Source: Acanthopleura granulata (Eukaryota; Mollusca; Polyplacophora; Chitonida; Chitonidae). From it: a stretch of DNA of 64,000 nucleotides. The position numbers and the translations under genes are program-made. A model generated the notes under the pieces. That model saw only the letters and a list, made by a program, of their open reading frames with translations. It had not been told where the DNA came from and searched no databases. Below are positions 1-13,070 of this stretch, piece by piece (the first letter of the stretch is position 1; the number at the start of each line of letters is the position of its first letter). Location of the stretch: NCBI GenBank assembly GCA_016165875.1, contig JABBOT010000012.1:15379168-15443167 (forward strand), in the 5' to 3' direction.

Positions 1-14
1 ACACAACTCGAGGC

Positions 15-52
15 AAGCCCAGGGTCATCCACAGGTTGCTGGCGGACACTCT
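15..52 (-). repeat. SINE family A fragment
   Basis: Short match to the GGTCATCC(A/G)CAGGTTGCTGGC block in reverse orientation; neighbouring parts are not recognisable. Confidence 0.4.
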
Positions 53-1643
53 TTGATGAATCGTATCCAGACCTTTAGCATGATTATTTCTGGACTCAAA
101 TTTAAGCTGTTCTCTTAATTTTATCACACAAAAAAGAATAGTGTACCGAAGTTGATCATATATCAATATCCATTCCAAGTATATAGGGTAGGATAGTGAC
201 AGCGTAGGTACTTTGGATAGTAATAATTTGAAAGCTTAACATCAAGAAGTAAAAAAAATTCCATTAAGAACTTATTTTTTTCTTCCTGCAGTCGAAAAGT
301 GTTCCTTAAAAGTTATAAATACACCAGATAGTCGCAAAGCTGGTTAGTTGAGGGCCTGCAAGCAGAGATATGAACTGTTTATCGGTCCATGGGAGCAGCT
401 CGAGTGTTGTGTATAGCTCGAAGGTATACACAGATCAGTTTATCCATATCTATGAGAGTCTAGAAATGGCATAAATATCGGCAGCTAATCTCCAGACTCC
501 ATCAGAGAAATCAGCAGATATATCATAAATTTCTTTCTTTTTATAGAAGTTGGAATCAACTCTTCATATCTTCCGACACAAATGATTAAAATATATCACT
601 AAGTAAAGAGAAAGAAAACTGAAGATAAAAAAAGAAAATTATTAATTTTAACTTATATCTTAAAATGACACTGCTCACCTGGAATCGGTGTACTTGAGGA
701 GGGGAATGAATATGGATAATTAGCTGATTTGATCACTCAAATGACGTTTTCAGTTTTGGCCCATTATTTTCTTCTTGTTTTTCAAAAATATAAGAAAAGC
801 TATTTGCAGGCATATAAGGCATATATGACGAAAACAAGTTCTCGTGAACTATTCCAGCCACGATAAATAATTATTTGTGAATTTGCTCTGAAAGCTATCA
901 TCATTCCTCGTATTCCACTGCATGCATTGCGTACACAGAGTAGCAAATGAGGGAACCGGTACGAGAGTTTGCAGTATACATGTTATATAACTGACATGTG
1001 CATGGAATGGAAGAAATCATATTATGATTTATTCCAGCGCCATCTGGTGGTAACGCCCAGAGTGTAAACCGAACCAAACACCAGATTATTACATGCGTGA
1101 AAAAGAAATATATTCCCACGGAATATTTGTGTGCTGCCTAAAAGTCTGGTGGGCAACTTCTGTATCATCATCTAACACATAAAGCCACACACATTTCAAT
1201 GGTGCACAAACAAACAAATTGCATATGCAGGTTAAAATATATACCCCGGCATAAACAGGTTTACCATTATTTACACCATTACACGCTCGTTGCATCTTTA
1301 CATATGCTGTGCATGCGACAACAATATGGGTTCATGGAGGTGGCAATGATTAGATTAATACGCAAATTTATCAAAACAAATACTTTATTTCCTCGTCATA
1401 ATTATCTTAACTCTACCGTACCCACAGTAATTAACGGCTTATATAATGGGACAAAAACATGCATGTATATTCCAATACACATATATAGCTGGTTACAGAT
1501 AGTTTACGTACACATGTTCATGGAGATCACTTTTTATGAACCGGTATGTTTTAGTCAGAATATAGAGATCTCCATGACGTATGCATCTTGATCATTCTTG
1601 CCTCGGAGGGTTTACTTCAAATGCACTTTTATGGGGGATTATA

Positions 1644-1682
1644 CGTGCATGGAGGAAATGGAGGACATTTCCTCCATGCACG
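1644..1682. repeat. Perfect 17-bp stem, 5-nt loop hairpin
   Basis: CGTGCATGGAGGAAATG at 1644-1660 is exactly complementary to 1666-1682, with loop GAGGA. No gene context. Confidence 0.85.
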
Positions 1683-1888
1683 CATGCGCATGCACTCCTT
1701 GAAATGTTCTGATCCTGCTGGTTAATGGTGGATGGGTCGATGGATGGGTAGATTGATTGATTGATTCAAGAATTGGCTGATTTACTTATTGGCACATGTG
1801 TTCTCAGATGTACACCCTATGGCTTCCCGGGGAAGGCGCATTGCAATGAAACTAGACGATTTGCACACGAAGCACTCTTATTCATATT

Positions 1889-2140
1889 GTGGCTCAGTCG
1901 GGTAGCGCGCTATCGTAGCGCGCTATCACAGCGCAATGACCCGAAGCCTCCCACCAATGCGGTCGCTGTCCGTTCAAGTCCAGTTCATGCTGGCTTCCTC
2001 TCCAGTCGTACGTGGGAAGGTCTGCCAGCAACCTGCGGATGGTCGTGGGTTTCCCCCGGGCTGTGCCCGGTTTCCTCCCACCATAATGCTGGCCGTTGTC
2101 GTATAAGTGAAATACTCTTGAGTATCAAGAGCAAAGCAAA
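1889..2140 (+). mobile_element. SINE family A, near full length
   Basis: Has the GTGGCTCAGTCGG head, GCGGTCGCTGT, GCTGGCTTCCTCTCC, GGAAGGTCTGCCAGCAACC, GGTCGTGGGTTTCCCCCGGG, CATAATGCTGGCCG and TATAAGTGAAATACTCTTGA blocks. The head contains a local duplication of GCGCGCTATC. The 192-aa open frame over it is not a gene. Confidence 0.9.
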
Positions 2141-3406
2141 TTGTATTCGTATTGCCTTTTACCAATTCGTAAATGGTCTAGGAGTACTGTCGTATAGTGG
2201 CCGACGTGAGCCTGTCTGTCAGTCCGACTGTCCATATCTTTGCAAACACTCTTTCCCTACAATGGTTGTAACCAGGTTTGACAAACTTACGCCACGTGAA
2301 CAATTAAACATTGTAAAGAAGGTTATTAATATTCAGTGACCTTGATCTGTTAATTCGCCCAGTTTTAATGTTGTTTTCAAGCCTGCTTGTCACAAAATAT
2401 ATCTCTTAAAGTATTAAGATGAAGCTCGATGAAAATTGTTTATGATGTAAGAGAGCCATGTTGTGTTTCATTTTCATTTAAAAATAAAAGCAAATAGTCT
2501 TGTATGAATTGTGTTGGCATCGTCAGTGAAGACATTTTCCCCTGGAATATATCTATATAATCACCGGAGATCTGCTGTTTAAAATATTTTCATTTGCTTC
2601 ATTCAACTTATTCAGTTTAACACATTTCAGCTCAGGGACTGAAAAAGAATCTTCTTGCATCATCGAATTTAAACCAGTTCACTTCTGGCGAAATATAAAG
2701 TTCATTTCCGCGATATATGATATTTGTGTCACAAACATACTTTGAAATTTAAAGCCACAAACTTATACGTCATGTAACATGTTTAAACAAACACACGAGA
2801 ACAACGTTTCGCTGATGCAGCCTCGCGGTTTTTACATATAAAGACATAGGAAAAGTGTGTGAAACAGGCATAGTAAACATACAGAATGTTTCATTAATAA
2901 ATGGACAGGCTGGACTGATGTAGAGAAATGACACGGCGTAGTTATATACAGCTGGGACTGTTAACAAGACATCAAATAGTTGCCACTATACTATACTATA
3001 ATAATATACATGATTGAGGGTACTTTAATTAACGCTTGTCAAGGACCATTTGTGGCCGAGATTTAATGAACAGCCCTGTATCTGTTTAGATGTACATATA
3101 GAACTAGGTGTTATTTATCACCTAATTTTTCACGCAAATGTTTTATCTCTGGTCAAAATCTCCGCTTTACATCGAGAAAAAATCTGTTAGATTTTTTATG
3201 GCACTTAGTACATATGAATTGGACACCTTCATAAGCGTTTGAAGGTTACTAATTGGGTAACCAGAGCTTCTCCGAGAGTTTTTTTCAGGTTAACTGAGTA
3301 GAACATCACAGGTTTTGTAAATTGATACATTAAAAGTTTCTACTTTATTAGCTTGCAACGTTTTGATATGCATTCTAGCATCGTTGTCAACAGGGTCAGT
3401 GAAGAT

Positions 3407-3497
3407 ACAATCTATTAAAATCAGATCATGAGGCCGCTACACTAAGCCCAGTGGAGTAGCGCAGCCAGAACGAATGATCTGATTTTAATGAGATTGT
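3407..3497. mobile_element. Small palindromic MITE-like element
   Basis: ATTAAAATCAGATCAT (3414-3429) is the exact inverse of 3474-3489; the arms extend outward through ACAATCT/AGATTGT with one indel. The 44-bp GC-richer interior separates the arms. Length and structure fit a non-autonomous DNA element. Confidence 0.65.
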
Positions 3498-4464
3498 TGA
3501 AGACACAACCAAAATATTAATGTATACATCTGGAAAAATACAGTCAAAGCATACTTATTGTCGGTCACATCGCAAAACATATTGCTTATTACATGTAATC
3601 CTATTACTTTATGTTTTACTGTTATGATCACGACCGGATGTAGATTCATTGTGTGCTCAGCAGATTTTTATTAGCACTCTGACATTTCAAAAGCAATAAA
3701 TTTGTTTCCCCTGAATTTTCAACACCGCATGTCTGTATACAAGTTAACGATGTGTTTGAGGGTGTTTAACTAAATCTGTCGAGGGTGAGCTTAACATTAC
3801 ACAAACACCTGTGAATAAGGATTCATTACAGAAAGGGGACATTCCAAGTTAAGGGTGTGTAGTGTTATTCTGTAGTTAACACAAAAGCTTCGTCTATTTT
3901 TCCAGTCATACAACAAAGAGCTGCATTCACTGCACATATAACATTGTCAGCATATTCACCTATGATGACAGACATAAGAAAGTTAGCTATAAATAATTTG
4001 AAACTAACATTTATTTGTCAAAGTTATGATATATGTTATTTATATTTCACTGCCAGCACTTACAATGAATTGAGAAAAAAGAAACCTTGCACATTGTTTG
4101 CTGACTGAACCCATGCAGATAAAATTTTAGAGTCCAGTTGTATTATTTCAAGTTTTCAATGCCAAATTATATTTATATAAAATGTTTTGATCCAATTATT
4201 TTCACGAAAAAACAGATCATCTATCTAGCTGTTTTCTGTAGATGAATACTTTTCCCATGTGTCATACAAAGCGCCACCTTGCCTAGCTAACACAATCGAG
4301 AGGGAAATTAAAGGGAAATAACTGAGGAATACATTGACCTTTTTGAAGTGTGTGCAAACAATCTGTTTCATGTTGGTCAAATATGCTGATTGAAAGTTAA
4401 GGCAATGAAACTTAGTTTCTCCTTCCAGACCAAGGTAATTACTAAAAAGCATTCCTCTTCTAAA

Positions 4465-4825
4465 AGGAGTGAGTGAGTGCTTGGGGTTTAACGTCGTACT
4501 TAACATTGTTTCAGTCATATGACGACGAGGAGTCCTTCTGGTGTATGCAGACGGTGTGTCTTCTTGTGGCAGCGCGAGTCCATGTGCTGCCTCCACTGCA
4601 ATATCATGCCGAAGACACCAGGCATGACACCCCACCGATTCACATTATGCTGGCACCGGGCTGACCAGTCCTGTTTCTTAGCTCTATAAACCGCTTGCTT
4701 CTGCGCGCCAAGCCAGGTAGAGATAAGTACCATTTTTAAAGTCTTTCGTATGACCCTGGGCTTGAACCTGGATCTCCCGATCTCGAGGCGGACGCTCTAA
4801 GCTCTAGACCACCGAGGCGGTCTAT
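4465..4825 (-). mobile_element. SINE family B, near full length
   Basis: Read on the minus strand: tRNA-like head (CCTCGGTGGTCTAGAGC, B-box-like GGTTCAAGCCC), then GACTTTAAAAATGGTACTT, GAAACAGGACTGGTCAGCCC, CTTCGGCATGATATTGCAG, CGTCGTCATATGACTGAAAC and the tail ACGACGTTAAACCCCAAGC followed by ACTC repeats. Confidence 0.85.
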
Positions 4826-5728
4826 TCTAAGACAAAACGCTTTCAAATTCACTTGGAGCTGAGTATATCCATATGAGCACGGCGTTAAACACCAGGTTTA
4901 TTGTGGATTAATTAAACCGGAGAGCCAGGAGTAAATCACCGACCTTAGCCAGGTACCTAATTAACCTTGTGATTTAAAGCCGCAGCCGAAACAGTGAGAC
5001 AATTGATTAAGATGTCGTCTTATCAGGCCCGTGTGTTTGAATCCATTTCATGCATTGGTGGCCCCAAATGTGCTCGTCTTCTATGCCGTACTCTAGAATG
5101 TTTCACTTATATGACGACGGCCAGCATTAGAGTGAGAGGAAAATATTATGCTCATATTATATAATTTTCGCTACCATTCATTTTAGCAGCTTACCATGCA
5201 TTTAAAAAAGAAGACACAGGCACTATAAGGTAAATTGTTGTGAAAAGAGTAAGATTTGAAGATTAAAAATAAAACACCATCCGATAATAGTTTAGACGTT
5301 CGCTAAAAAACATATGCTTTATCGCCGTAAGGTCATATAGCTGTCAGAAGCAACCTGAGAGAGACATTTTTCTATCTACTCTCGAATATAGACAGGAAGG
5401 AGCCCTGTTTGACATTTCACCGCTAGAGAGCGAAAGGCCCGATTCACGTCAGTGTGTACAGCCAAAATCTGCACACTCTGGCATCCTGCCAGCCGTTTGT
5501 TCTTGTCTGTGTACTGAGAAAACAATGGGCAGTAGCCAACTGTCCGTAATCGAGTTGAATTTGTATTTGCGTATTACATCACACCCAAGTTTGCTGGTTG
5601 AAATACTCTCAACTCTCAAAGATGGGAGCTGAGAAGTGGTTACCATCGATGTTTACTCAAAGAAGCCATGAAAAACCGACACAACGACATTCGGGGTGTA
5701 AAACAACGCATGGACCCCATTAAGAAGA

Positions 5729-5855
5729 TTGAGTGAGTGCTGCTGAATGTCGTATTTAACAATGTTTCATTCATATGGCAACGAGAATTCCTTCTTGTGT
5801 GTGCATATGTAGTGTGTCCTTTTGTGACAGGGAGAGTCCGTGTCGCCAAAGAGCG
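5729..5855 (-). mobile_element. SINE family B, 3' fragment
   Basis: Matches the tail of the 4465-4825 copy: GAGTGAGTGCTGCTGAATGT, AACAATGTTTCATTCATATG and TTCCTTCTTGTGTGTGCA, in reverse orientation. Confidence 0.75.
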
Positions 5856-7280
5856 TTCCAAGGAAAGTGACCTCATCGTCAATGCTGAACAAATACGGGA
5901 ACAGCTGTCACACCCCCGCCTGCTTCCCACAGCGATATTTAAAAGGAGTGTGCACTAAGCAAGAGATCACTGAAGAAATCTACAAGAAAATTCGACCACA
6001 AATGGCCAGCCAGCTGGGGCATACAGCCTCACCAAGATGATCCACTAGAATTTTTTCTGATATTCCCCCCAATGCGATCAGTTGTAAACAACACCGTGGC
6101 TCAACGGCGGGATGAGAAGTGTACACTGCAAGCTTTTACTATTAACGAATATAGAATCATGGACAATTTTGAAGAAGCAGAGAAGATTAAGAACATACCT
6201 CAGGGCTCAAGGTATAGAGAAACATTTCGTTGGGTGTTAATTCCAAGTTTACTAATGTACCACGTGACAAAATAGTATATTCTATTAGTAATTACTTTTA
6301 CAGAGACAAGGTTATCAACACTTACCTCCAAAAGAAAAAAGAACTCATTTTAGACAGTTGAAAGAAAACTCCTATATTCTATTCAAGGGACTAAAATACC
6401 AGCAAATTGATGGAGTAATTATGGGTTAGCCATCAGGCCCAGTATTAACTGATATGACCTCAGAATTAAAGTTAAATGTTGTTGATGTTTGATTGTACCG
6501 GCCTTAAACAATTATATGAAACATGTAGGCCACATTTTAATATTGATTAAACCTGAAAACAAAAAGCAAATAATTCTTAACTCATTTGATTCACTGTTAC
6601 AATTTACCTCCTGGCATTTTGCTGACCAAAACTCTATCATCTAATTTTAAATCTAAGGAAAGGCATTTCAGTATACAGAAAATCCACTCACACAGGACTT
6701 TTCAGATGATATAACAGTTTTGAGCCTCTGCACACTGAAACTTCATGGATTCTCTCCCTTACCACTCGGTCGAGAAACTCTGCAACAATACAGATTTATT
6801 CACTGTGTACTTTATGATCTCGAACGATTTCCCAGTATTTATCGCTAAGAAATTGGTTAGAAAGCATTGTATTTTTACCAAAAAGTCCCATAAGGATGCC
6901 AACCACATTAAGATTTTTTAACGTGCTGTTGCTAAGCAAGCACTGCCCATACACGATTCATAAGTCCATCTCAGAAATACAACGCCTTCTAACAGGAAGA
7001 GGAAATTTGTTATAATGCATGTCAATAGCTCTAGACCCATATCTTCGTTTGTACCCTACAAAGGCAAGTGCTCTCGTGAATCTGAAAGTCATGCAGTGAA
7101 TCAGTTCACATGTCCTGGATGCTGGCATAGGTATATATGTGAAAGAGAGCGATGCTTGTTATAAGATTATCAGAACATAGGAACATCAACAAGAGCGAAG
7201 GGCATAATCATATTGAGCAATACTCCAGTTTCCAGTGTGTCTTTGATGTTTCTTAATTGGGTGCATGGAGCTGCACGTCT
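5850..7280 (+). mobile_element. Decayed Penelope-like retroelement (reverse transcriptase plus GIY-YIG-type endonuclease remnant)
   Basis: Conceptual translation across stops and frameshifts gives the order expected of a Penelope-like element. RT fragments include SKFTNVPRDKIVY (about 6241-6280, compare the SLFTN(I/V)P motif), then YQQIDGVIMG-stop-PSGP (about 6397-6440), matching the YQ(Q)xDGVAMGSPLGP block with Ser replaced by a stop. A YRKSTHTGLF-like block follows near 6675-6700. At 7081-7164 SESHAVNQFTCPGCWHRYI resembles the start of the C-terminal GIY-YIG nuclease (VYKFTCxGCxxxYIG). Many stops and shifts show it is inactive. No LTRs or pLTRs seen; ends are approximate. Confidence 0.7.
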
Positions 7281-8140
7281 AGTGTGATTTGTGTTACGAA
7301 AACGGTCAGGGGGAGAGAATAAATCAAAGTCATTCACATAGTTACACAATGGAACAACATACTTATTACAGAAGCAGTAACTATATCGAAGAATTAGCCA
7401 CTCCTAAACCATGGTATCAAAGCATCCACTGCTAGCCTGCTAGTAGGCTCATATTATGTCATTCTTGCTATCATTTTTGTGTCAGCCTACCATGCTTGTA
7501 GCTGTGTGGGGAAAATTAGAAGTATTCAAGACATTTCCTGATAATAGCACAAACTAAGTAGCCGATATATAGATCGGCAGTATGATGACTTCAAATATTC
7601 CTTGCCTTCGTTCCTATGTTATGCTAAACTGATTTGTGGAACCACTGGATTCTAGAATATTGGACATACATCTATAAGAATGTGTGAAAGTCTTGATGCA
7701 AAACTGCAGTTCACATGTATGCTATAGGATATTTGTGTTCAGGCGTACCGTATATACGCTTCTTTTCTTGACGACCTATGATCATTTCACGCTCGGCTGG
7801 TCTCGTCAGGGTATCACTGACGAGTTAAACTCCCCTATAATAATGTCTCCGGATCGACAATGTTCACCCGAATGAATAGCTGTGCTCAATCATTTATATC
7901 CGCAGGCTTTTTGGTGGGGTTCATTCAAACATGTGACTCAATGCGCAATACATAAAGCCGAGGCCTCATAAACACCATGAAAATATAGGCCCATATATAT
8001 ATATAGATAGATTTGATTAATATATTTCGTACACTTAAAAATGATGTTTCAAAACAGGTATATTTTTATAGTCGTATAACCTATCGAGGTCGTGATGTTA
8101 CAGAGCAAGTCTACCCCGAAGCCACAGAAACGATTCCAAC

Positions 8141-8205
8141 TATATTTATTTTTTTATTTCATTGGAGTTTTACACTGTACTCAAGAATATTTTAATTATA
8201 CCAGG
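8141..8205 (-). mobile_element. SINE family A, 3' tail fragment
   Basis: ATTGGAGTTTTACACTGTAC and TCAAGAATATTTTAATTATA match the inverted tail; body missing. Confidence 0.7.
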
Positions 8206-8255
8206 GCGGCGGACCTCCCCTCTCGTATATACGCGAAACAATAATTCGTATGCAA

Positions 8256-8475
8256 ATATTTATTTATTTATTTAATTGGAGTTTTACACTGTACTCAAGA
8301 ATATTTCCCGTATAAGACGGCTGCCAAATTATGGTGAGAGGAAACTGGACCGAACCCACGACCATCCGCAGGTTGCTGGCAGACTTTCCCACGAACGGTC
8401 AGAGAGGAAGCCAGCATGAATTCGCAGCGACCGCATTCTTGAGAGGCACGGGGTCATAAAGCCGCACTGACCCTA
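8256..8475 (-). mobile_element. SINE family A, near full length
   Basis: Inverted tail with (TATT)n, then TATAAGACGGCTGCCAAATT, CACGACCATCCGCAGGTTGC, AGAGAGGAAGCCAGCATGAA, GCAGCGACCGCATT. It lies beside another inverted tail (8141-8205), so two insertions occurred here. Confidence 0.9.
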
Positions 8476-11400
8476 TGCAGGGGATAATTGCGTTAAACAA
8501 TAATCTATTGATCAATTAATCAAATTAAAACAGGCCTAGATAAGCCCATCTGGATATAGTTAATCTACTTGTCACTTAAACATTTTGCTTCCAGGCAACC
8601 ACAGCCTGGAACACACCGGCCAATTTAAAGTTCTGAATAAGTGACAAGCCTCATGCTGTAAAGGTGCATCCCAGTTTGAATTTAGTGGATCGTAAACTAT
8701 ATAAACGTCATATCTACATGCTACGTATTGAAGTTTGAATTTTGAATTTTGGCCTAAATAAGTCAAAACACTTTCTGTGGAGTCGGCCAGTGTGTATTTT
8801 ACCACGCAAATTTTATGGTGACAGAATCACAGACCTACTTAAAACAGGCTGAGAAGCGCTTAGCGTACATATACTTGATGAGATTTTCAATCAAATTATA
8901 TATTTAACCTAAACTACAAATGCGTACATTACACATTAAGACACATGTATCATAAAGTGTAATAAGGAAGTTGGTTGCTTCCACAGCATGAAACCCATTT
9001 GCAAAACTGTTCATCCGCAACTGACTTAATTCACATCACTGACGAGAACCCAATCAGGAAAAGTGCCGAGTATTAAAAAAAGTGCGGATATGCAAATTAG
9101 GTAGTGATGACGCCACAATTTTTTTTCCATGGGCACGTGCTGGTTTTGTACACACCACCTATGACACGTTACTCAGATCTCCTGACAGGCAGTTTCTCTT
9201 TTCGGGAATAAATAATGCACAAATGTACATCATCGTCTTTTTTTCAACGACGATGACATTTGTTCATACTGTTTGTACAGTCTATTGTATATCACGGAGT
9301 GACAGACTTACAGCGTTTAGGAAAAGGGGGGTAACCAGATGTTGAGCTAAAAGGTTGTGGCTGCCATGGGAGTTATGTACCTTGTAACACCAATGGAATA
9401 TGCATGCTGTTGCGAGTTTTAGCCACAATTAATCGCTCACATACCCATTCTGTTAATACATTTATAAACTGTAAACTCAGCAGTACGAGTTACTTAATAA
9501 TCCAAATGTCTTGCATATGTATCATAGTTTTAATGTACACTATATATGTTAATATGTAAATCAAAATAAAATTTGAAGCTGTCAGCCAACAACGTTGCTG
9601 AGGTCCGCCTTTTGACCATTTCTGATAGTCCGATGTTGACGTCATGGTAATATGAAGCAGAAAACAAAGTGATACAATTGAAATGGAAAACGCTGGATTT
9701 GAACTCGGGTCTTTTAGGTATTATTTACAATGGACATAGTACGAAAGGCCTGCAGGGGACAATGTGGCTCTGATCTTTTGCTCATAGCCGATAACAAAAA
9801 GAGCAGGAATACATTATTGCAAGGATTACTCCCCTTCCCACGGTAAACTGTAGTCATTGGTTTCATGCCATATTACAAAGGTTTTATCGTCATAACGCAA
9901 AAAGTACTCATCGGAAGAAATTATTACTTGCAAAGTTATTGCCCAGAATTCTAAGAATGTTCGATCAATTTAGACAGTGTTTAGAATTGGCCTGGCAGGG
10001 CATTGTTTCCATTGGTCTACTAGATTATAATTTGTGCATGGAATTCACTTTTTCCATTGGGAGTAGATTTTCATATGTAGTAACAATATAGAAGATTTGA
10101 GCTTGGAGACAACACACTTTGATCTTTTGCTCATATGATAACTGACCGATCGACAGCGGAAAGTTAACGGCCCGTCATTTACAGCTACACAAAGCAAGGG
10201 AGATCATTTTAAACAAGGTTTGTCACTTCAAATACCGTACTCAGTTTGCCAGAACTGAACTACATACACGTAGCATTTCTCCCTGAACGACAACGATTAT
10301 CAAAAGATTGTATTTAAAATACTTTTAAAAAACTGTTTTTAAAAACGTTGTGTGTGCTAGAACTATCTAAAGATTCTTTTCCATTCAATACTGTTCAAAT
10401 GGAGCAATGGGTACAATAGACGTGACAGTAATCACCATAACTTCTGCAAATAAGAGTATCCAAAAAGTTATGCTCCGGTAATATTTTACGTTTTCAAGAT
10501 TATATGCATATTACATTTCCTATACAGCTACTAAAAGAATGCCAGTTTCATACACCACAGGACGTGTATAGACCACAGATAACGTGTAACTGAAAGTAAC
10601 TCGAACATATTGGACCAAGGAGTGAACAAGATTAGGATAGGTTAAATGGTCGCGTGTAAAGCAAATACGTTTCCAATTAGGTTTTTGTTGCACCCACCAA
10701 CTACAGAATTGGCATAATTATCACCAAGAATGTCACATTACTTTAAACAGTCGCTCGAATATTGTAGCAAATGGACCCGCTGATAGAAAGAGTTTATCTG
10801 CCAGAATGAAGCACAAGCCGTCGTGCTCTGGGCAAGTTTTGTCGGAGTAATCTCGGATACTGATGGCGAGCAGGTTTGCAGCAGCAGTATTCCAGACAAT
10901 CCCTCGACGAACGTTCTGGCTACTATCACAGACAGCATCTAAAGCCAGCAGCTGTGGATATGCATTCTATATTCAATTCACTTTATTCACTCAAACCACC
11001 TGGGGTGGTAGCCAAGGAAGAGATATATATTTATATGGACACAATGGAGTAGACAGGTACTTGTAAATAGAAACACGTACACATACATATACAACTACAT
11101 ATGCCATATACCTTTACAAACAGTACTCTTAAGGTATGTATATAAACAATGTATAATGTTGTGATCAAGTTATACTTGTCACTGTCCTCCTTAAAGCACA
11201 ATAAATAAGCCTATTCATTTCTTAGCAAATTTGCATAACAATACTAAAGTATTTCCATCTTGGCTATTGAATAACATCCTTAATCATCACTGACTTGAAT
11301 GTTTGTGATATTTATGCGGCACGAACTTTTTGCCAGTGCTAGTAAATCTCGAACAGATCACATCTCGGATCACATAGTGATACTCGTCGCCTCTATGCCT

Positions 11401-12443
11401 ATCGTTGCAATATGGACAGGTTCTATTTCGCTATGCAACAACATGCGATCTTCCAACTTCCACCTTTACAAGTTCTTAATCGGTTAAGTGGTAAACAGTA
11501 ACTGATCTGGTAAATTCATTGAGAGGTATGGTTGTAACCATAACAACTCATGGTTAAATATATCACAAGAATATCCTATGTCAGACATTTTTTTGTCCGC
11601 ATTTCATTTCTACTTGACCTGATCTTCAAGTCTTAATTTCAGAAAACTGACAGAACACTTTTCATTAATCTGACTGGCATTATTCCATAAAAAGAGAAGC
11701 CCATGGTTTCTAAGATGAATTTGATAATTTTAGCCAATGAGTAGTGGTGGCATCGTTCGAATGAATAGATCTAAGCAGAGCTGAAGACAGTTTGCTTGCT
11801 TTTCCCTGTACAAGACTTAACTAGAATGATACTATTCTCATAGAGACGGAAATGCTTCGGGGGAAAATACCGAGCTCACCGTATACCATGTAACTGGGGG
11901 TAGGACTGCGACTTTGGTTTGAGCAAGTTATTTGAAAAATTGTAGCCGAAATTTTTCCAGCTCCGTAATGCTCTCAAGGCCCCAGACCTCTGACTTGACA
12001 GTCTACAGGTAGTTCTAAGGCATTTATCTTGTGTAGAGCAGCAAAGCTAGCTTTATCAGCCTCGTGTTTGACATATTTAATTGCAGACACAAATCTGCAG
12101 TTATACTTAAAAGTGACTCCAAGGTACATGTAGTAAAACTCATCTACATTACTGTGGTTCTCGTTGTTTACATGAAAGACATTTCTGTACTTTTCGTTTT
12201 CGTTTGCGAAACATAATGACCTTTGTTTTTTCGGTGTTCATTTTCAGCTTCCAATTTCCACAGTACAGTTCAAGCATTTTCAGGGATGCTGACATTTCGC
12301 ATGATGTCTCAACAAGAACAACAGTATCGTCGGAATAAAACAATGCTGACAACCATAACGTTTAACTTATTATTTTTCTCGGCTGTCATAGAGGTCATAC
12401 TCTTAAGATCATTTTCCTCAAAAAAGACATTTAGGTCGTAAAC

Positions 12444-12457
12444 ATACAACGAAAATA
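12444..12457 (+). repeat. Left 14-bp target-site duplication of the SINE
   Basis: ATACAACGAAAATA occurs here and identically at 12680-12693, directly flanking the SINE nested in the LINE. Confidence 0.9.
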
Positions 12458-12679
12458 AGGGGCCTCCGTTGCTCAGTCGGTTAGAGCGCTATCGCAACCC
12501 AATGATCCAGAAGCCTCCCACCAATGTGGTCGCTGCGAGTTCAAGTCCAGCTCATGCTGGCTTAATCTCCGGCCGTACGTGCATGGGAATGTCTGTCAGC
12601 AACCATAATGCTGGCCGCTATCGTAGAAGTGAAATATTCTTGAGTAAGGGGTAAAACAACAATCAAATGAATCAAATAA
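12458..12679 (+). mobile_element. SINE family A copy nested in LINE, with TSD
   Basis: tRNA-like head (GGCCTCCGTTGCTCAGTCGG, B-box-like GAGTTCAAGTCC), body and tail (GTGAAATATTCTTGAGTA, then CAAATGAATCAAATAAA). The central part is deleted after the TCTGTCAGCAACC block. Perfect 14-bp duplications flank it, so retroposition occurred into an existing LINE copy. Confidence 0.92.
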
Positions 12680-12693
12680 ATACAACGAAAATA
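12680..12693 (+). repeat. Right 14-bp target-site duplication of the SINE
   Basis: Identical to 12444-12457. Confidence 0.9.
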
Positions 12694-13070
12694 GGAGAGG
12701 TGACAGGTTTCCACCTTGCCTAACTCCAATCTCAACTGAAGAATTCTGATGAAGTGCCGTTTTGCGCAAGGCATAATTTTATATATTCGTACATTCTTTT
12801 AACAACACGCAGGAATTTCCCAGTTACGCCAATTTCTACAAGTTTAGTCTAGAGGCCACCTCTATAAACAATGTTGAATGCCTTGCTAAAATCAACAAAA
12901 GCACAATACAGCGGCTTACCGCTCCTCACGCAAAAATCAGCGATACAACTTAGCGAAAACACGTGGTCCATTGTGCTATATTCCTCCTGGAAACTGAACT
13001 GGGATTCAGACAGAATATCGTGACTTTGACAAAACTCGGTTAACCGTTCGTTAAGGATGGATGTAAATAA

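Larger units (their letters stand above)
53..5728. other. Intergenic, no recognised gene
   Basis: AT-rich DNA apart from the SINEs, hairpin and MITE listed separately. Open frames (longest outside repeats about 130 aa at 1199-1591) have no recognisable domains, no splice context and atypical composition. Confidence 0.5.
7281..10969. other. Intergenic, no recognised gene
   Basis: Apart from the SINE copies at 8.1-8.5 kb nothing is recognisable. A short direct repeat, CTTTTGCTCATA, recurs at about 9775 and 10123; GATTTGAACTCGGG at about 9690 resembles a tRNA T-arm but no complete tRNA folds. Confidence 0.45.

Noticed and set aside
1761..2339. 192-aa open frame on + strand
   Set aside because: It lies across a SINE family A copy; similar frames recur in other copies and encode no domain.
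4741..4825. Possible tRNA gene (minus strand)
   Set aside because: It is the tRNA-like head of a SINE family B copy, with degraded stem pairing and a SINE body directly downstream.
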